A stretch of DNA of 64,000 nt, taken from positions 1 through 64,000 of the forward strand of contig OZ037888.1 of the NCBI GenBank assembly GCA_964035575.1, written 5' to 3'. A program made the translations under genes and the position numbers. The notes beneath the pieces are model-generated. The model ran no database searches. It was given only the letters and a program-made list of their open reading frames with translations, and was not told the origin of the DNA. The stretch is from Rhynchopus sp. YZ270_cl-10. Lineage: Eukaryota; Euglenozoa; Diplonemea; Diplonemida; Diplonemidae. Shown piece by piece: positions 34,893 to 45,205 of the stretch (within the stretch, counting starts at the first letter, position 1; each line of letters opens with the position of its first letter).

Positions 34893-35457
34893 CTAATGAT
34901 GTGCTTTATTGTGCTGGAAAAGAGCACCTTTGTGTTGAAATTCCCTTCCCCTCCAAGTACTAGAGCATTCGTGAGCATAACACGTCTTTGCTATTTTTTC
35001 GTCTTCTGCTGCTTCGCGCTTTCTCTTTCTGTCTAGCTCCTGTTGAGTTTGAGTTGTTGAAAGTGATACTTGAAAAGTTGATACATACCTTTTTCATGTC
35101 CTGACACAGAAGGAACACTTCGTTCAGCTGTTTCTTGAGATCTGAGACAGTCTGTTTCACCTCTTTCAGCTCTTCAGTCACTGAGGAAAAGCTTTCTGCA
35201 GAAACAGGAATTTCCAATGCTGCGGCCTGTTCTGACGGAAGCACAGAGTCCTTCTGAGTTTGCTCCTCTGTTTTAACGCCTTGCTCCTGTACCTTCGTTA
35301 GTACTGTCTCCTTCTTCTGGGAGCACACTGGAATTGGTGGCAATTCCTCATTCTCATGAGGAGCTTGATCCTGCACATTGAACACCGCCAACATGCTTGG
35401 TGCATCTTTCTTCTGCACAAAGGGCACTGGCTTCCGCTTAATCTTCATGGTGTTCAT
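34893..35457 (-). CDS. Small coiled-coil protein with C-terminal zinc-finger-like motif, copy 2
   Basis: Same two-exon structure as copy 1: exon 1 35457-35089, intron 35040-35088, exon 2 35039-34893, 171 aa. Without splicing the frame ends in a different, low-complexity tail (KNSKDVLCSRML), so the Cys/His motif depends on the intron being real. It is divided from Rep by 445 bp and transcribed in the same direction. Function unknown. Confidence 0.65.
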
Positions 35458-35662
35458 AGTTTTTTGAGAAATAGTTCACCTGTTTTTGGTGTGTGAGTAC
35501 AAAAGTGCTATGAAAAGAGAAATGAGGGGTGAGCCAAGTTTAATTCATTTTTCTATTCAATTTTTTCGGCATTCACATTTGTAAAAATGCAAAACCTTCA
35601 GACAATAAAAAATAAGTTCTGTTCCACACCAGCCTCCTACATTTTAGCGAGCTTTCTTCTTG

Positions 35663-35874
35663 TGCGGGTTTGCGGGTTTGCGGGTTTGCGGGTTTGCGGG
35701 TTTGCGGGTTTGCGGGTTTGCGGGTTTGCGGGTTTGCGGGTTTGCGGGTTTGCGGGTTTGCGGGTTTGCGGGTTTGCGGGTTTGCGGGTTTGCGGGTTTG
35801 CGGGTTTGCGGGTTTGCGGGTTTGCGGGTTTGCGGGTTTGCGGGTTTGCGGGTTTGCGGGTTTGCGGGTTTGCA
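35663..35874 (+). repeat. 8-bp satellite array E, (GGGTTTGC)n, about 26 copies
   Basis: Last satellite array. It is the only one not followed by the CTAGTTATTACGGG module: it runs as TTTGCAGGATGTCTTG into unrelated sequence. It is therefore the outer right edge of the whole composite block. Confidence 0.97.
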
Positions 35875-36463
35875 GGATGTCTTGTTTTAGTGCCTCACCT
35901 GGAAAAAGAAAAATGGATTCCACTCAGTAAAAATAGCACACCTGTTGAACACACGTCAGGCCAGGAACAGAAGAAAAGCAAACGCTTCCACGAATGGAAG
36001 CAAAAGAAAAGTGTGGTGAAAAAACCCTTTTGGCCAAGGTGGTCTTGACTCTCTGTCTACATACTTTGGGGATGCATGAAAAAATGAAACTAGATGATAG
36101 ATAACAAGGAGTGTGCGAGAGTGGCCCTTCTCCAAGCTAAACAAAAAGCAAACACCCTCCACCCATCTGATCCCGCCCACAAACACAAACAATCACGACA
36201 GAAAACAAAACAGGCAGAGGATGACCAGGGTAGGTTTTACTTGGACAGCGAACCTCTGCCTTGATTCCTCTCACGCTCAGCAGGCGAGTTGCCTCAACTC
36301 TCCAGACCTGTGCTGCAACACAGGCCTGCACCTTTAGCCGCTTTTCGCTTCATGCCCCTCATCTGGCGCACTACTAACGGGGGACGCCCCATGTAGGCAC
36401 ATCGGTAGGATTTCGTCTTAACATAGTTTTTTGTGTAAAAAAAAATGAACCCCTTTTTTTTAA
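35875..36463. other. Spacer between the Helitron block and a TIR element
   Basis: About 590 bp with only short open frames and no recognisable domain. It ends AATGAACCCCTTTTTTTTAA, a copy of the ~22-bp repeat that resumes at 39,436 on the other side of the inserted element. Confidence 0.5.
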
Positions 36464-39435
36464 CACGGATGCTGCCAGATCTGGCCAGATCTCCAGATCT
36501 GGGCCGCCCAGATCTGGCCAGATCTGGGAAAATTTTTTTTTTTTTTGAAAAAAAATTTTTTCCCAGACGTCCCAGATCTGGCCAGATCTGGCCAGATCTG
36601 GCCACATCTGGGAGATCTGGGACGTCTGGGAAAATTTTTTTTTCCAGGTACCCCCAATGACATAACGAAGTATCGCTTGAAGTACCGTTCAATATACGTT
36701 GCTCGTGTGTGCAAGTTACGAAGTAGGACACACAAGGTATATCAAACGATAAATCAATCAGATAAACGTTACATCATTGGAAAATTGTTGGCACCGCCGC
36801 CCTGTCTTCGTATTTATTACGTCGACAGGCCAAACAGCGTTGGGCTCAGAAGAAGCAGTGCAAAACACTGGGGATCAACATGAGAACCAACTCCCAACAA
36901 CACAGGCTACCGAAGTAGCAGGTGGGGTGTTGCGGGTGTTTGGGGTGAAAGAAAATCGATTTTGGTAAGTTACAGCAGAAAATTCTTAAGTTTGCACAAT
37001 TGAGAAGGGTGTTACCACTGCCTAATATTATTCGTACATGTGAACCGGTAAGGTCGAGAAGGGTGGACACGGCATACAAGTACAAGTACAAGTAAGACGT
37101 ACCTTCTACAAAGGCTGAATTCGCAATTCTTAAGGGATTGAATTCAGCCCCCACGTGGTGTTTTTGAGAAAATCATTCCATGGTATACAACTATGGTTCC
37201 CGAAGAATGATTCGCCCCTCCTCGTTCATGCAAACTTAAGAAAATTCTGAAGTAACTACAACCTGGCGTGCGGGTACAGATGCATTGCTTTGTTCTTTCC
37301 TCAAAGTCATGTGTGATCTCTCGGGTCTGTACTAAAGTCAGTGTTTAGATAAGCATCCACTTGACTCGTTCTAACAACCGTTGAAATCTAGAACAATACA
37401 ATACACTGCCCCTTCTCACACCAAGCCGCCATGCTTCAAGAGCATGCCCTGGGCAAAAATTACTGTGACAAAAATTAGTTTTCTGGGGGAACGCAATATT
37501 TTCTTGTGCCTAGTCCTCCGCAAGCAGAGGACAGACTTTCCGGATCCCGAAGTCGAATTTCTTGCACTAGCTACGCTCCCTGGGTTAAATGGCTATAGCA
37601 GTGACTGACTAAGAGTTTCATAATAATTAGGGTGGTCTATGGGGTGGGTTAATGGAAAAGTTGGTATATAAACCCGACTTTTACGATCGCCACCTGGTTT
37701 TGAAATAATTGCACCAGCTCTTCCGTCGGCACTGCTTCGCTGTTATGATGAAGGGTCGTCGGTTCGGGTACCTGTTAAGAGAAATTGAATGTAAAAGTAG
37801 AGACTACAACAAAAAAACAAACAAACAAACAAGAAGCCGCCCCGTACCCCTTAAACGTAAAAGTGACATTTTTGTTGACAAAAAAAAAAAATAGCTAAAA
37901 AATAGAGAACATGTCGAAAAGGGAGAAAATCGGGGGGTTAAAAACATACCTTGCACTCGGCCCACTCTCCAGGTACAAAGAACATCACTGCACGACAAAC
38001 CCACTACTACGATAGAAAATAACTATTTTTTACCGAACAGAAAGGTCGTTTTATTGATGAGTGTTTTCTGAGTGCACACTCAGTGGGGACAAAATGCAAC
38101 ACTTACCGAAAAAATTCTCCAATCGGACAAAAACCTTTCTAAACACCCAAAAAAAAACACCTCAGTCCACATCCGCTGGGGTCGCGAGATGGAAATATAT
38201 GGTTTTACAGCTTTTGGGGGGTCTAGCGTGGGTCCCAGATGCATTTTGCAACGGGTCTGTGTGTGTGCCTCAACCGCTTCACAGTACCCTTTTTTGTAAC
38301 TGAAAACGACGCATCCTGTACCTAAGTGCACTGAAGCCTTGCTTGCGTCCTCCTTCGTGGTTTTGGGCGTTCGCATGCGAGAATCATTATCGCATTCTCA
38401 CATGTAATTCTCGCATCACGGAGAGGATTTTAGCGTTACGTGACCACAAAAAAAGTGCACAAAATTAGTTTGGTCAAAAATCACCTTGCACTTGTGAAGG
38501 AATTGCTGAGGAAATGTGAAATATGCGTGTTTTGGTACACAAAAGTGCGTTTTGGGTGGTTCTGAAGGGTCAAAACACCAAAAAAAAACGTTTTTTTGCA
38601 TTTTTGGTCACCCAAGGACCCACTATTTTGGTTGATATTTTTTTTTTTCCCTTTGCGAAAAAATACCCAAAAATCACGGCTATAAAAACGCTAAGGAAAA
38701 ATCGATTTTCATTTTTTGGGCAGAGAAGTGCGTTTTAGGCGCCCACAGATGGTCAAAACATCAAAATTTTTGTGTTTTTGGCATCTTTGGACACCCAAGG
38801 ACCCACTATCAGGGGTGAATTTTTTTTGCCTGAGATTTGCCTTTGCCAAATATCGAAGAAAAAAAAATTATGAAGGAAATTGCTAAGAAAAAGTCGAAAT
38901 TGTGGGCCCCTGTACTGCATATGGCGGTACCAGATCGTCAAAACACCCGACTCTTGCGTTTTTTTGCACTTTTTGGTACACAAAAACCCTGCTCAGGGGT
39001 CAAAATTTTCCCGGAAAAAAAAAATTTTTTTTTTCGAGATTTTTCAAAAATCGACTTGTCTTTGGTAAAAACCATGAAATTTCGGGTTCGCAAAACCACG
39101 TTTTAGACCCCCACAGATGCTCAAAAGTGCCAAATTTTGCTTTAAATGGCCTCAAATCGTCGAAATTAGCCCTGTTTAGGGGCGAAAAAAAAAATTCGAG
39201 AGTCCCTTTCCCTGGGAGACAATAGCCAGAAATCTGAGGGAAAAAAAAAACTGGCCAGATTTCCAGATCTGGCCAGATCTGGGGAGTTTTTTTTTTTTTT
39301 TGAAAAAAAAAATTTCCCAGATTCCCAGATCTGGCCAGATCTGGCCAGATCTGGAAACAAGATCTCCACATCTGGAAAACGAGCCAGATCTGGGAAATTG
39401 GCCCCCAAATCTGGCCAGATCTGGCAGCATCCGTG
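36464..39435. mobile_element. Non-coding TIR element, copy 1 (2,972 bp)
   Basis: Bounded by inverted ends CACGGATGCTGCCAGATCTG and flanked on both sides by TTTTAA, a 6-bp target duplication. Just inside each end lies a cluster of CCAGATCTGG palindromes and A/T runs. The longest open frames are ~145 codons, fall in the palindromic ends and match nothing I know. Internally, a segment around 36,780-37,620 resembles part of the element at 56.5-58.8 kb (shared GAGTTGGTTCTCATG and TTGCGTTCCCCCAGAAAAC phrases). An inverted second copy is at 58797-61748. The element is non-autonomous and the superfamily is not assigned. It interrupts the ~22-bp tandem repeat. Confidence 0.85.
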
Positions 39436-39580
39436 TTTTAAAAAATGAACCCCTTTTTTTAAAAAATGAACCCCTTTTTTTTAAAAAATGAGCCCCTTTA
39501 TTTTAAAAAATGAACCCCTTTTTTTTAAAAAATGAACCCCTTTTTTTAAAAAATGAACCCCTTTTAAAAAATGAACCCCA
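39436..39580. repeat. ~22-bp tandem repeat (AAAAAATGAACCCCTTTTTT)
   Basis: About seven imperfect units. One further unit lies left of the TIR element at 36,440-36,463, showing that the element landed inside this repeat. Confidence 0.85.
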
Positions 39581-39730
39581 CCTCGTCCCCTGTGCACCCT
39601 TGTTTAAAAGTGAAAAGCCCCCTGTGCACCTTTTCAAAACTCACTTTCCGGGAGGTTCGGCCACCCCTGTGCACCCTAGATGCCTTAGACATCAAATATG
39701 ACCTTCCAGAACTCTTCCCAATACATACCA
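39581..39730. other. Short spacer with CCTGTGCACC repeats
   Basis: CCCTGTGCACC appears three times (about 39,589, 39,621, 39,665). No gene is seen. Confidence 0.5.
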
Positions 39731-42492
39731 AGCTAAGGAGCTAAGGAGCTAAGGAGCTAAGGAGCTAAGGAGCTAAGGAGCTAAGGAGCTAAGGAGCTAA
39801 GGAGCTAAGGAGCTAAGGAGCTAAGGAGCTAAGGAGCTAAGGAGCTAAGGAGCTAAGGAGCTAAGGAGCTAAGGAGCTAAGGAGCTAAGGAGCTAAGGAG
39901 CTAAGGAGCTAAGGAGCTAAGGAGCTAAGGAGCTAAGGAGCTAAGGAGCTAAGGAGCTAAGGAGCTAAGGAGCTAAGGAGCTAAGGAGCTAAGGAGCTAA
40001 GGAGCTAAGGAGCTAAGGAGCTAAGGAGCTAAGGAGCTAAGGAGCTAAGGAGCTAAGGAGCTAAGGAGCTAAGGAGCTAAGGAGCTAAGGAGCTAAGGAG
40101 CTAAGGAGCTAAGGAGCTAAGGAGCTAAGGAGCTAAGGAGCTAAGGAGCTAAGGAGCTAAGGAGCTAAGGAGCTAAGGAGCTAAGGAGCTAAGGAGCTAA
40201 GGAGCTAAGGAGCTAAGGAGCTAAGGAGCTAAGGAGCTAAGGAGCTAAGGAGCTAAGGAGCTAAGGAGCTAAGGAGCTAAGGAGCTAAGGAGCTAAGGAG
40301 CTAAGGAGCTAAGGAGCTAAGGAGCTAAGGAGCTAAGGAGCTAAGGAGCTAAGGAGCTAAGGAGCTAAGGAGCTAAGGAGCTAAGGAGCTAAGGAGCTAA
40401 GGAGCTAAGGAGCTAAGGAGCTAAGGAGCTAAGGAGCTAAGGAGCTAAGGAGCTAAGGAGCTAAGGAGCTAAGGAGCTAAGGAGCTAAGGAGCTAAGGAG
40501 CTAAGGAGCTAAGGAGCTAAGGAGCTAAGGAGCTAAGGAGCTAAGGAGCTAAGGAGCTAAGGAGCTAAGGAGCTAAGGAGCTAAGGAGCTAAGGAGCTAA
40601 GGAGCTAAGGAGCTAAGGAGCTAAGGAGCTAAGGAGCTAAGGAGCTAAGGAGCTAAGGAGCTAAGGAGCTAAGGAGCTAAGGAGCTAAGGAGCTAAGGAG
40701 CTAAGGAGCTAAGGAGCTAAGGAGCTAAGGAGCTAAGGAGCTAAGGAGCTAAGGAGCTAAGGAGCTAAGGAGCTAAGGAGCTAAGGAGCTAAGGAGCTAA
40801 GGAGCTAAGGAGCTAAGGAGCTAAGGAGCTAAGGAGCTAAGGAGCTAAGGAGCTAAGGAGCTAAGGAGCTAAGGAGCTAAGGAGCTAAGGAGCTAAGGAG
40901 CTAAGGAGCTAAGGAGCTAAGGAGCTAAGGAGCTAAGGAGCTAAGGAGCTAAGGAGCTAAGGAGCTAAGGAGCTAAGGAGCTAAGGAGCTAAGGAGCTAA
41001 GGAGCTAAGGAGCTAAGGAGCTAAGGAGCTAAGGAGCTAAGGAGCTAAGGAGCTAAGGAGCTAAGGAGCTAAGGAGCTAAGGAGCTAAGGAGCTAAGGAG
41101 CTAAGGAGCTAAGGAGCTAAGGAGCTAAGGAGCTAAGGAGCTAAGGAGCTAAGGAGCTAAGGAGCTAAGGAGCTAAGGAGCTAAGGAGCTAAGGAGCTAA
41201 GGAGCTAAGGAGCTAAGGAGCTAAGGAGCTAAGGAGCTAAGGAGCTAAGGAGCTAAGGAGCTAAGGAGCTAAGGAGCTAAGGAGCTAAGGAGCTAAGGAG
41301 CTAAGGAGCTAAGGAGCTAAGGAGCTAAGGAGCTAAGGAGCTAAGGAGCTAAGGAGCTAAGGAGCTAAGGAGCTAAGGAGCTAAGGAGCTAAGGAGCTAA
41401 GGAGCTAAGGAGCTAAGGAGCTAAGGAGCTAAGGAGCTAAGGAGCTAAGGAGCTAAGGAGCTAAGGAGCTAAGGAGCTAAGGAGCTAAGGAGCTAAGGAG
41501 CTAAGGAGCTAAGGAGCTAAGGAGCTAAGGAGCTAAGGAGCTAAGGAGCTAAGGAGCTAAGGAGCTAAGGAGCTAAGGAGCTAAGGAGCTAAGGAGCTAA
41601 GGAGCTAAGGAGCTAAGGAGCTAAGGAGCTAAGGAGCTAAGGAGCTAAGGAGCTAAGGAGCTAAGGAGCTAAGGAGCTAAGGAGCTAAGGAGCTAAGGAG
41701 CTAAGGAGCTAAGGAGCTAAGGAGCTAAGGAGCTAAGGAGCTAAGGAGCTAAGGAGCTAAGGAGCTAAGGAGCTAAGGAGCTAAGGAGCTAAGGAGCTAA
41801 GGAGCTAAGGAGCTAAGGAGCTAAGGAGCTAAGGAGCTAAGGAGCTAAGGAGCTAAGGAGCTAAGGAGCTAAGGAGCTAAGGAGCTAAGGAGCTAAGGAG
41901 CTAAGGAGCTAAGGAGCTAAGGAGCTAAGGAGCTAAGGAGCTAAGGAGCTAAGGAGCTAAGGAGCTAAGGAGCTAAGGAGCTAAGGAGCTAAGGAGCTAA
42001 GGAGCTAAGGAGCTAAGGAGCTAAGGAGCTAAGGAGCTAAGGAGCTAAGGAGCTAAGGAGCTAAGGAGCTAAGGAGCTAAGGAGCTAAGGAGCTAAGGAG
42101 CTAAGGAGCTAAGGAGCTAAGGAGCTAAGGAGCTAAGGAGCTAAGGAGCTAAGGAGCTAAGGAGCTAAGGAGCTAAGGAGCTAAGGAGCTAAGGAGCTAA
42201 GGAGCTAAGGAGCTAAGGAGCTAAGGAGCTAAGGAGCTAAGGAGCTAAGGAGCTAAGGAGCTAAGGAGCTAAGGAGCTAAGGAGCTAAGGAGCTAAGGAG
42301 CTAAGGAGCTAAGGAGCTAAGGAGCTAAGGAGCTAAGGAGCTAAGGAGCTAAGGAGCTAAGGAGCTAAGGAGCTAAGGAGCTAAGGAGCTAAGGAGCTAA
42401 GGAGCTAAGGAGCTAAGGAGCTAAGGAGCTAAGGAGCTAAGGAGCTAAGGAGCTAAGGAGCTAAGGAGCTCAGGAGCTAAGGAGCTCAGGAG
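39731..42492 (+). repeat. 8-bp satellite array F, (CTAAGGAG)n, about 344 copies
   Basis: Essentially perfect tandem CTAAGGAG. Variants (CTCAGGAG) occur only in the last ~25 bp on the right. The array ends about 47 bp from the stop codon of the neighbouring gene, so it probably begins within or just beyond that gene's 3' untranslated region. Confidence 0.98.
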
Positions 42493-42538
42493 GAAGCACC
42501 ATGAAACGCAAAGATGTAAACAATTTTTTGTGTCAGCA

Positions 42539-45205
42539 CTACCACTGTTTCAATGAAACAAAACGAGTACGCTGTGTACTCTTTTTTCTACTTGTGACCT
42601 CTTCCACTTCCGCCTGACTCTCTCTCACGGGAATGAGGTCTGAAAATGAGGTGAAGAGTGTATCGGCAACGCCCCGAGATGCAACGGTTAGCGTAATGAG
42701 TTGCAGAACACTTGCCTTTAGTGCCTCAGATGGAACGCATACTGCTCTTCGCAAATGTTGAAGCATTCTGGTCACGTCATCGAACTTTGGACAGGGGACA
42801 TTTTCTTGGTACAACTTGAACAAAAACAACACTGCCTCAGAAGTGCCGTCGGTTTTCTTCTGCAGCGCAAACACCGACAATAGTTTCAGAACATCCTCCG
42901 AAGAAGTCTGCCTGAAGCTTTTCTGCTCATCTCGTACCCTCCTGTGCCACTGAAGCAGGAGGTCGACAGCCTCGTCACGATGGACCGCGTACACCGCGTG
43001 TACAAGAAACGACACATGCCGCAATACAAACAACGACCCCCGGACGGCAGCAAACAGGTGGCGTGCGTATCTCAAGAACTGCTTCAGCTCAGCTTCCCTT
43101 ATGTATCTCGATTCGACAGTGTACAAGAATGTGCAAAATGGAACCATGGTCGACCGAAATCTGTGGGCTTTTGCCTCAACCTTCCCTCCATACGAACGTG
43201 TTATGATTGTCTTTGTGTGAGTCGCCGCCGCGACAAGAAGTGCGGGCATGACGCCTTCGCCCGTCAGTTTGGAGTATTCTGCGAGTTCTGTTGCGACCCG
43301 AAATTGTGCTGTTTGCATTTCCTCCTCCACACCCACCTGAAGGTTGCCGTACGTTGGTGCAGATGTATCTGAATAAACAAGATGTTTTCCCAGTAACCTG
43401 TGATGAAGTTTGCTGCAGTAGAGAAAGAGCAGACGTACTCTGACCAACCCACAGCACAGCCAACGCCGGTGTCTCTTGCCCGCAAGAGACTTCTCCACAA
43501 TCACAGCAGTAAAATGACGTACATCCATCGCCAGTTCCACGAACTGCAGCGCAGTGTCAGGGAGCGTCTTCCACATGAGAAACCTTTGTGCACACTCGTT
43601 CACTTTCGCGATGAAGCCAATAGCCTCTAGAGACACATCGCAGTTCTCGCTTTTCTTTTGTAAATTTGCCCAAGCCTTCGCCACGTGCTGCAACACAGAG
43701 TCGACCACCACCGACAATATCTCAACGTTGTAAGAGGCAACTACCTTCTTCTGTGCCGAAGTGATCTGCGCCATACTCAAAGACGCACCTCCGCCATGCT
43801 TCGCTTTCTGCAGCAGACGCGACACAAATGGACGACACGAAACAGAATCAGCCATCGAGAGAAGTATTGTGGCATCGTCCAACGGCACACGGACGGAAAC
43901 GACGTGACCCCACACCTTGCACTGCGCTGCCGCAAGGGTCTGCTTCAACCGCTTAGAGCGGGTGGCAGTTTGCAGGCTCCGCAACGAACGCAGCAGAAGA
44001 GTGCAGTCGGCCACCGTCAGCCTCTCCAAGTCGTCCATCACTCTCACACGAAGATGTGAAACCAGCTCCCTCCTGCCGTGCATCTCGCAAAGCAGGCCAA
44101 GCGGAAGCAACATACGGAGTGCTGTTGCCCCATCAAGAGCATGCACATCCACCAACGACAACATGCCCTCCGTCACTTTTAGTATCGCACCGCGCGCTCT
44201 CAGCGACTCGTGCGTAGGCACGCATAACAGTCTGGAGTACGTCTTCAGCAAACCCCAAAGACTCTGCCTGCCCTTATCAGACGAGGTCACATATGTTCTG
44301 AGCGTCTCCAGCCGCATTGTCCGCCTTGCACTGACAAGTTTGAGGGTGACGTTGCCTTTGAGTCGTGCCGGGAGGTGCTCAGAGTGGAACATCAGACCTG
44401 CCAGTTTGTAGGAAAGCATGCGGCTGTACTTCACGAACGTCCTTTCGACGGCAGCTGGGCTGAGCGCGCCAAGGAGGTCCAATTTGAGCACGGCCCTCAG
44501 GGCATGGTATGTCTGCAGCCAGGTCGCCGTCTCCACAGCGTCCTCAGAGGAGATGCGCGCGACAAACTTATTTGCGTAGTCGCGCACCTTTTCTGCCCAC
44601 ACAGCTCTCCTGTCCAGCGCGAGCACTTCTGCGAGCCTTGCGAGAACGTCCACGGCCTGTGGCAGGCTCAGCATGAACCGTCGTGAAGGCGAGCCCCACA
44701 CGCCTTTGCATTTATCATCCAGGACCTTCAGCAGAACGAGCATTTCTGCACAGGGGTGCAGAACATGCAGCAGCCGCAAGCACACAAGGGGCGAGGCCTG
44801 TCGCACAGTGCAGGCCCGCGGAAGGAGGTCGTATGTCTGCTGCTTTGTGAACGTTTCGAGCGAGGTTGGGTGGAGAATACAACTGAAGAGGGAGTACACT
44901 TGGAGAAGGCCGCCGGCACTCATCACTGCAAGCTCCTTGCCGATGAGTTTGGTCAGCTGTGTCTTGAAGGCGTTGTGCTGCGAGCCACTTCTGTGCATGA
45001 CGCGGAGAATGTGCACAGCGATGCTGGCATCAAGTGTCACATCATCTCTGTGCACTCCCCACCACTTCTGCGCTTTGCTTAAGACTTTTGTGATGGCCGC
45101 AGCATCTCCCTCCGAGCGTCGCAGGTATTCAAGCAACTCTCGCCCAGCCCCTTTCTTCCCTCGACCAGTGATCCACGCGAAACGGCCGCCAGTGACGCGA
45201 AACAT
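42539..45205 (-). CDS. Large alpha-helical repeat protein, probably mitochondrial
   Basis: Single-exon frame of 888 aa from the first ATG (MFRVTGGRFAWITGRGKKGA). The N-terminus is rich in Arg, aromatic and hydrophobic residues and lacks acidic residues for ~20 positions, as in mitochondrial presequences. The rest is Leu/Ala/Arg-rich and looks like stacked helices throughout (for example TWLQTYHALRAVLKLDLLGA and SLPQAVDVLARLAEVLALD), without Cys clusters or an enzyme motif I can name. Protist organelle RNA-binding proteins of the helical-repeat type (PPR-, OPR- and FASTK/RAP-like) look similar, but I see no diagnostic repeat consensus or RAP domain. Function unassigned. Its 3' end is ~47 bp from satellite F. 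Confidence 0.75.
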   Translation of the reverse strand: MFRVTGGRFAWITGRGKKGAGRELLEYLRRSEGDAAAITKVLSKAQKWWGVHRDDVTLDASIAVHILRVMHRSGSQHNAFKTQLTKLIGKELAVMSAGGLLQVYSLFSCILHPTSLETFTKQQTYDLLPRACTVRQASPLVCLRLLHVLHPCAEMLVLLKVLDDKCKGVWGSPSRRFMLSLPQAVDVLARLAEVLALDRRAVWAEKVRDYANKFVARISSEDAVETATWLQTYHALRAVLKLDLLGALSPAAVERTFVKYSRMLSYKLAGLMFHSEHLPARLKGNVTLKLVSARRTMRLETLRTYVTSSDKGRQSLWGLLKTYSRLLCVPTHESLRARGAILKVTEGMLSLVDVHALDGATALRMLLPLGLLCEMHGRRELVSHLRVRVMDDLERLTVADCTLLLRSLRSLQTATRSKRLKQTLAAAQCKVWGHVVSVRVPLDDATILLSMADSVSCRPFVSRLLQKAKHGGGASLSMAQITSAQKKVVASYNVEILSVVVDSVLQHVAKAWANLQKKSENCDVSLEAIGFIAKVNECAQRFLMWKTLPDTALQFVELAMDVRHFTAVIVEKSLAGKRHRRWLCCGLVRVRLLFLYCSKLHHRLLGKHLVYSDTSAPTYGNLQVGVEEEMQTAQFRVATELAEYSKLTGEGVMPALLVAAATHTKTIITRSYGGKVEAKAHRFRSTMVPFCTFLYTVESRYIREAELKQFLRYARHLFAAVRGSLFVLRHVSFLVHAVYAVHRDEAVDLLLQWHRRVRDEQKSFRQTSSEDVLKLLSVFALQKKTDGTSEAVLFLFKLYQENVPCPKFDDVTRMLQHLRRAVCVPSEALKASVLQLITLTVASRGVADTLFTSFSDLIPVRESQAEVEEVTSRKKSTQRTRFVSLKQW

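Larger units (their letters stand above)
24941..35662 (-). mobile_element. Autonomous Helentron/Helitron2-like element, copy 2 (looks intact)
   Basis: A 10.7-kb element in direct orientation with copy 1, between arrays D and E. All gene parts are open: the small coiled-coil/finger gene (34893-35457), Rep (29648-34447), and helicase plus OTU (26821-29643). Apart from the 8-bp helicase duplication in copy 1, I found no difference where I compared them, so the pair is very young or is kept identical by exchange. The coding-strand 5' edge is at the array E side, and the 3' edge (X' module, ...CTAG) is at the array D side. Confidence 0.92.

Noticed and set aside
5311-35662. CRISPR-like arrays
   Set aside because: Repeats are contiguous satellites without unique spacers, in a eukaryotic setting.
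36294-36735. 145-codon frame in the TIR of the 2.97-kb element
   Set aside because: Most of it is translation of CCAGATCTGG palindromes (repeated PDLARSG / QIWPDL), not a protein.
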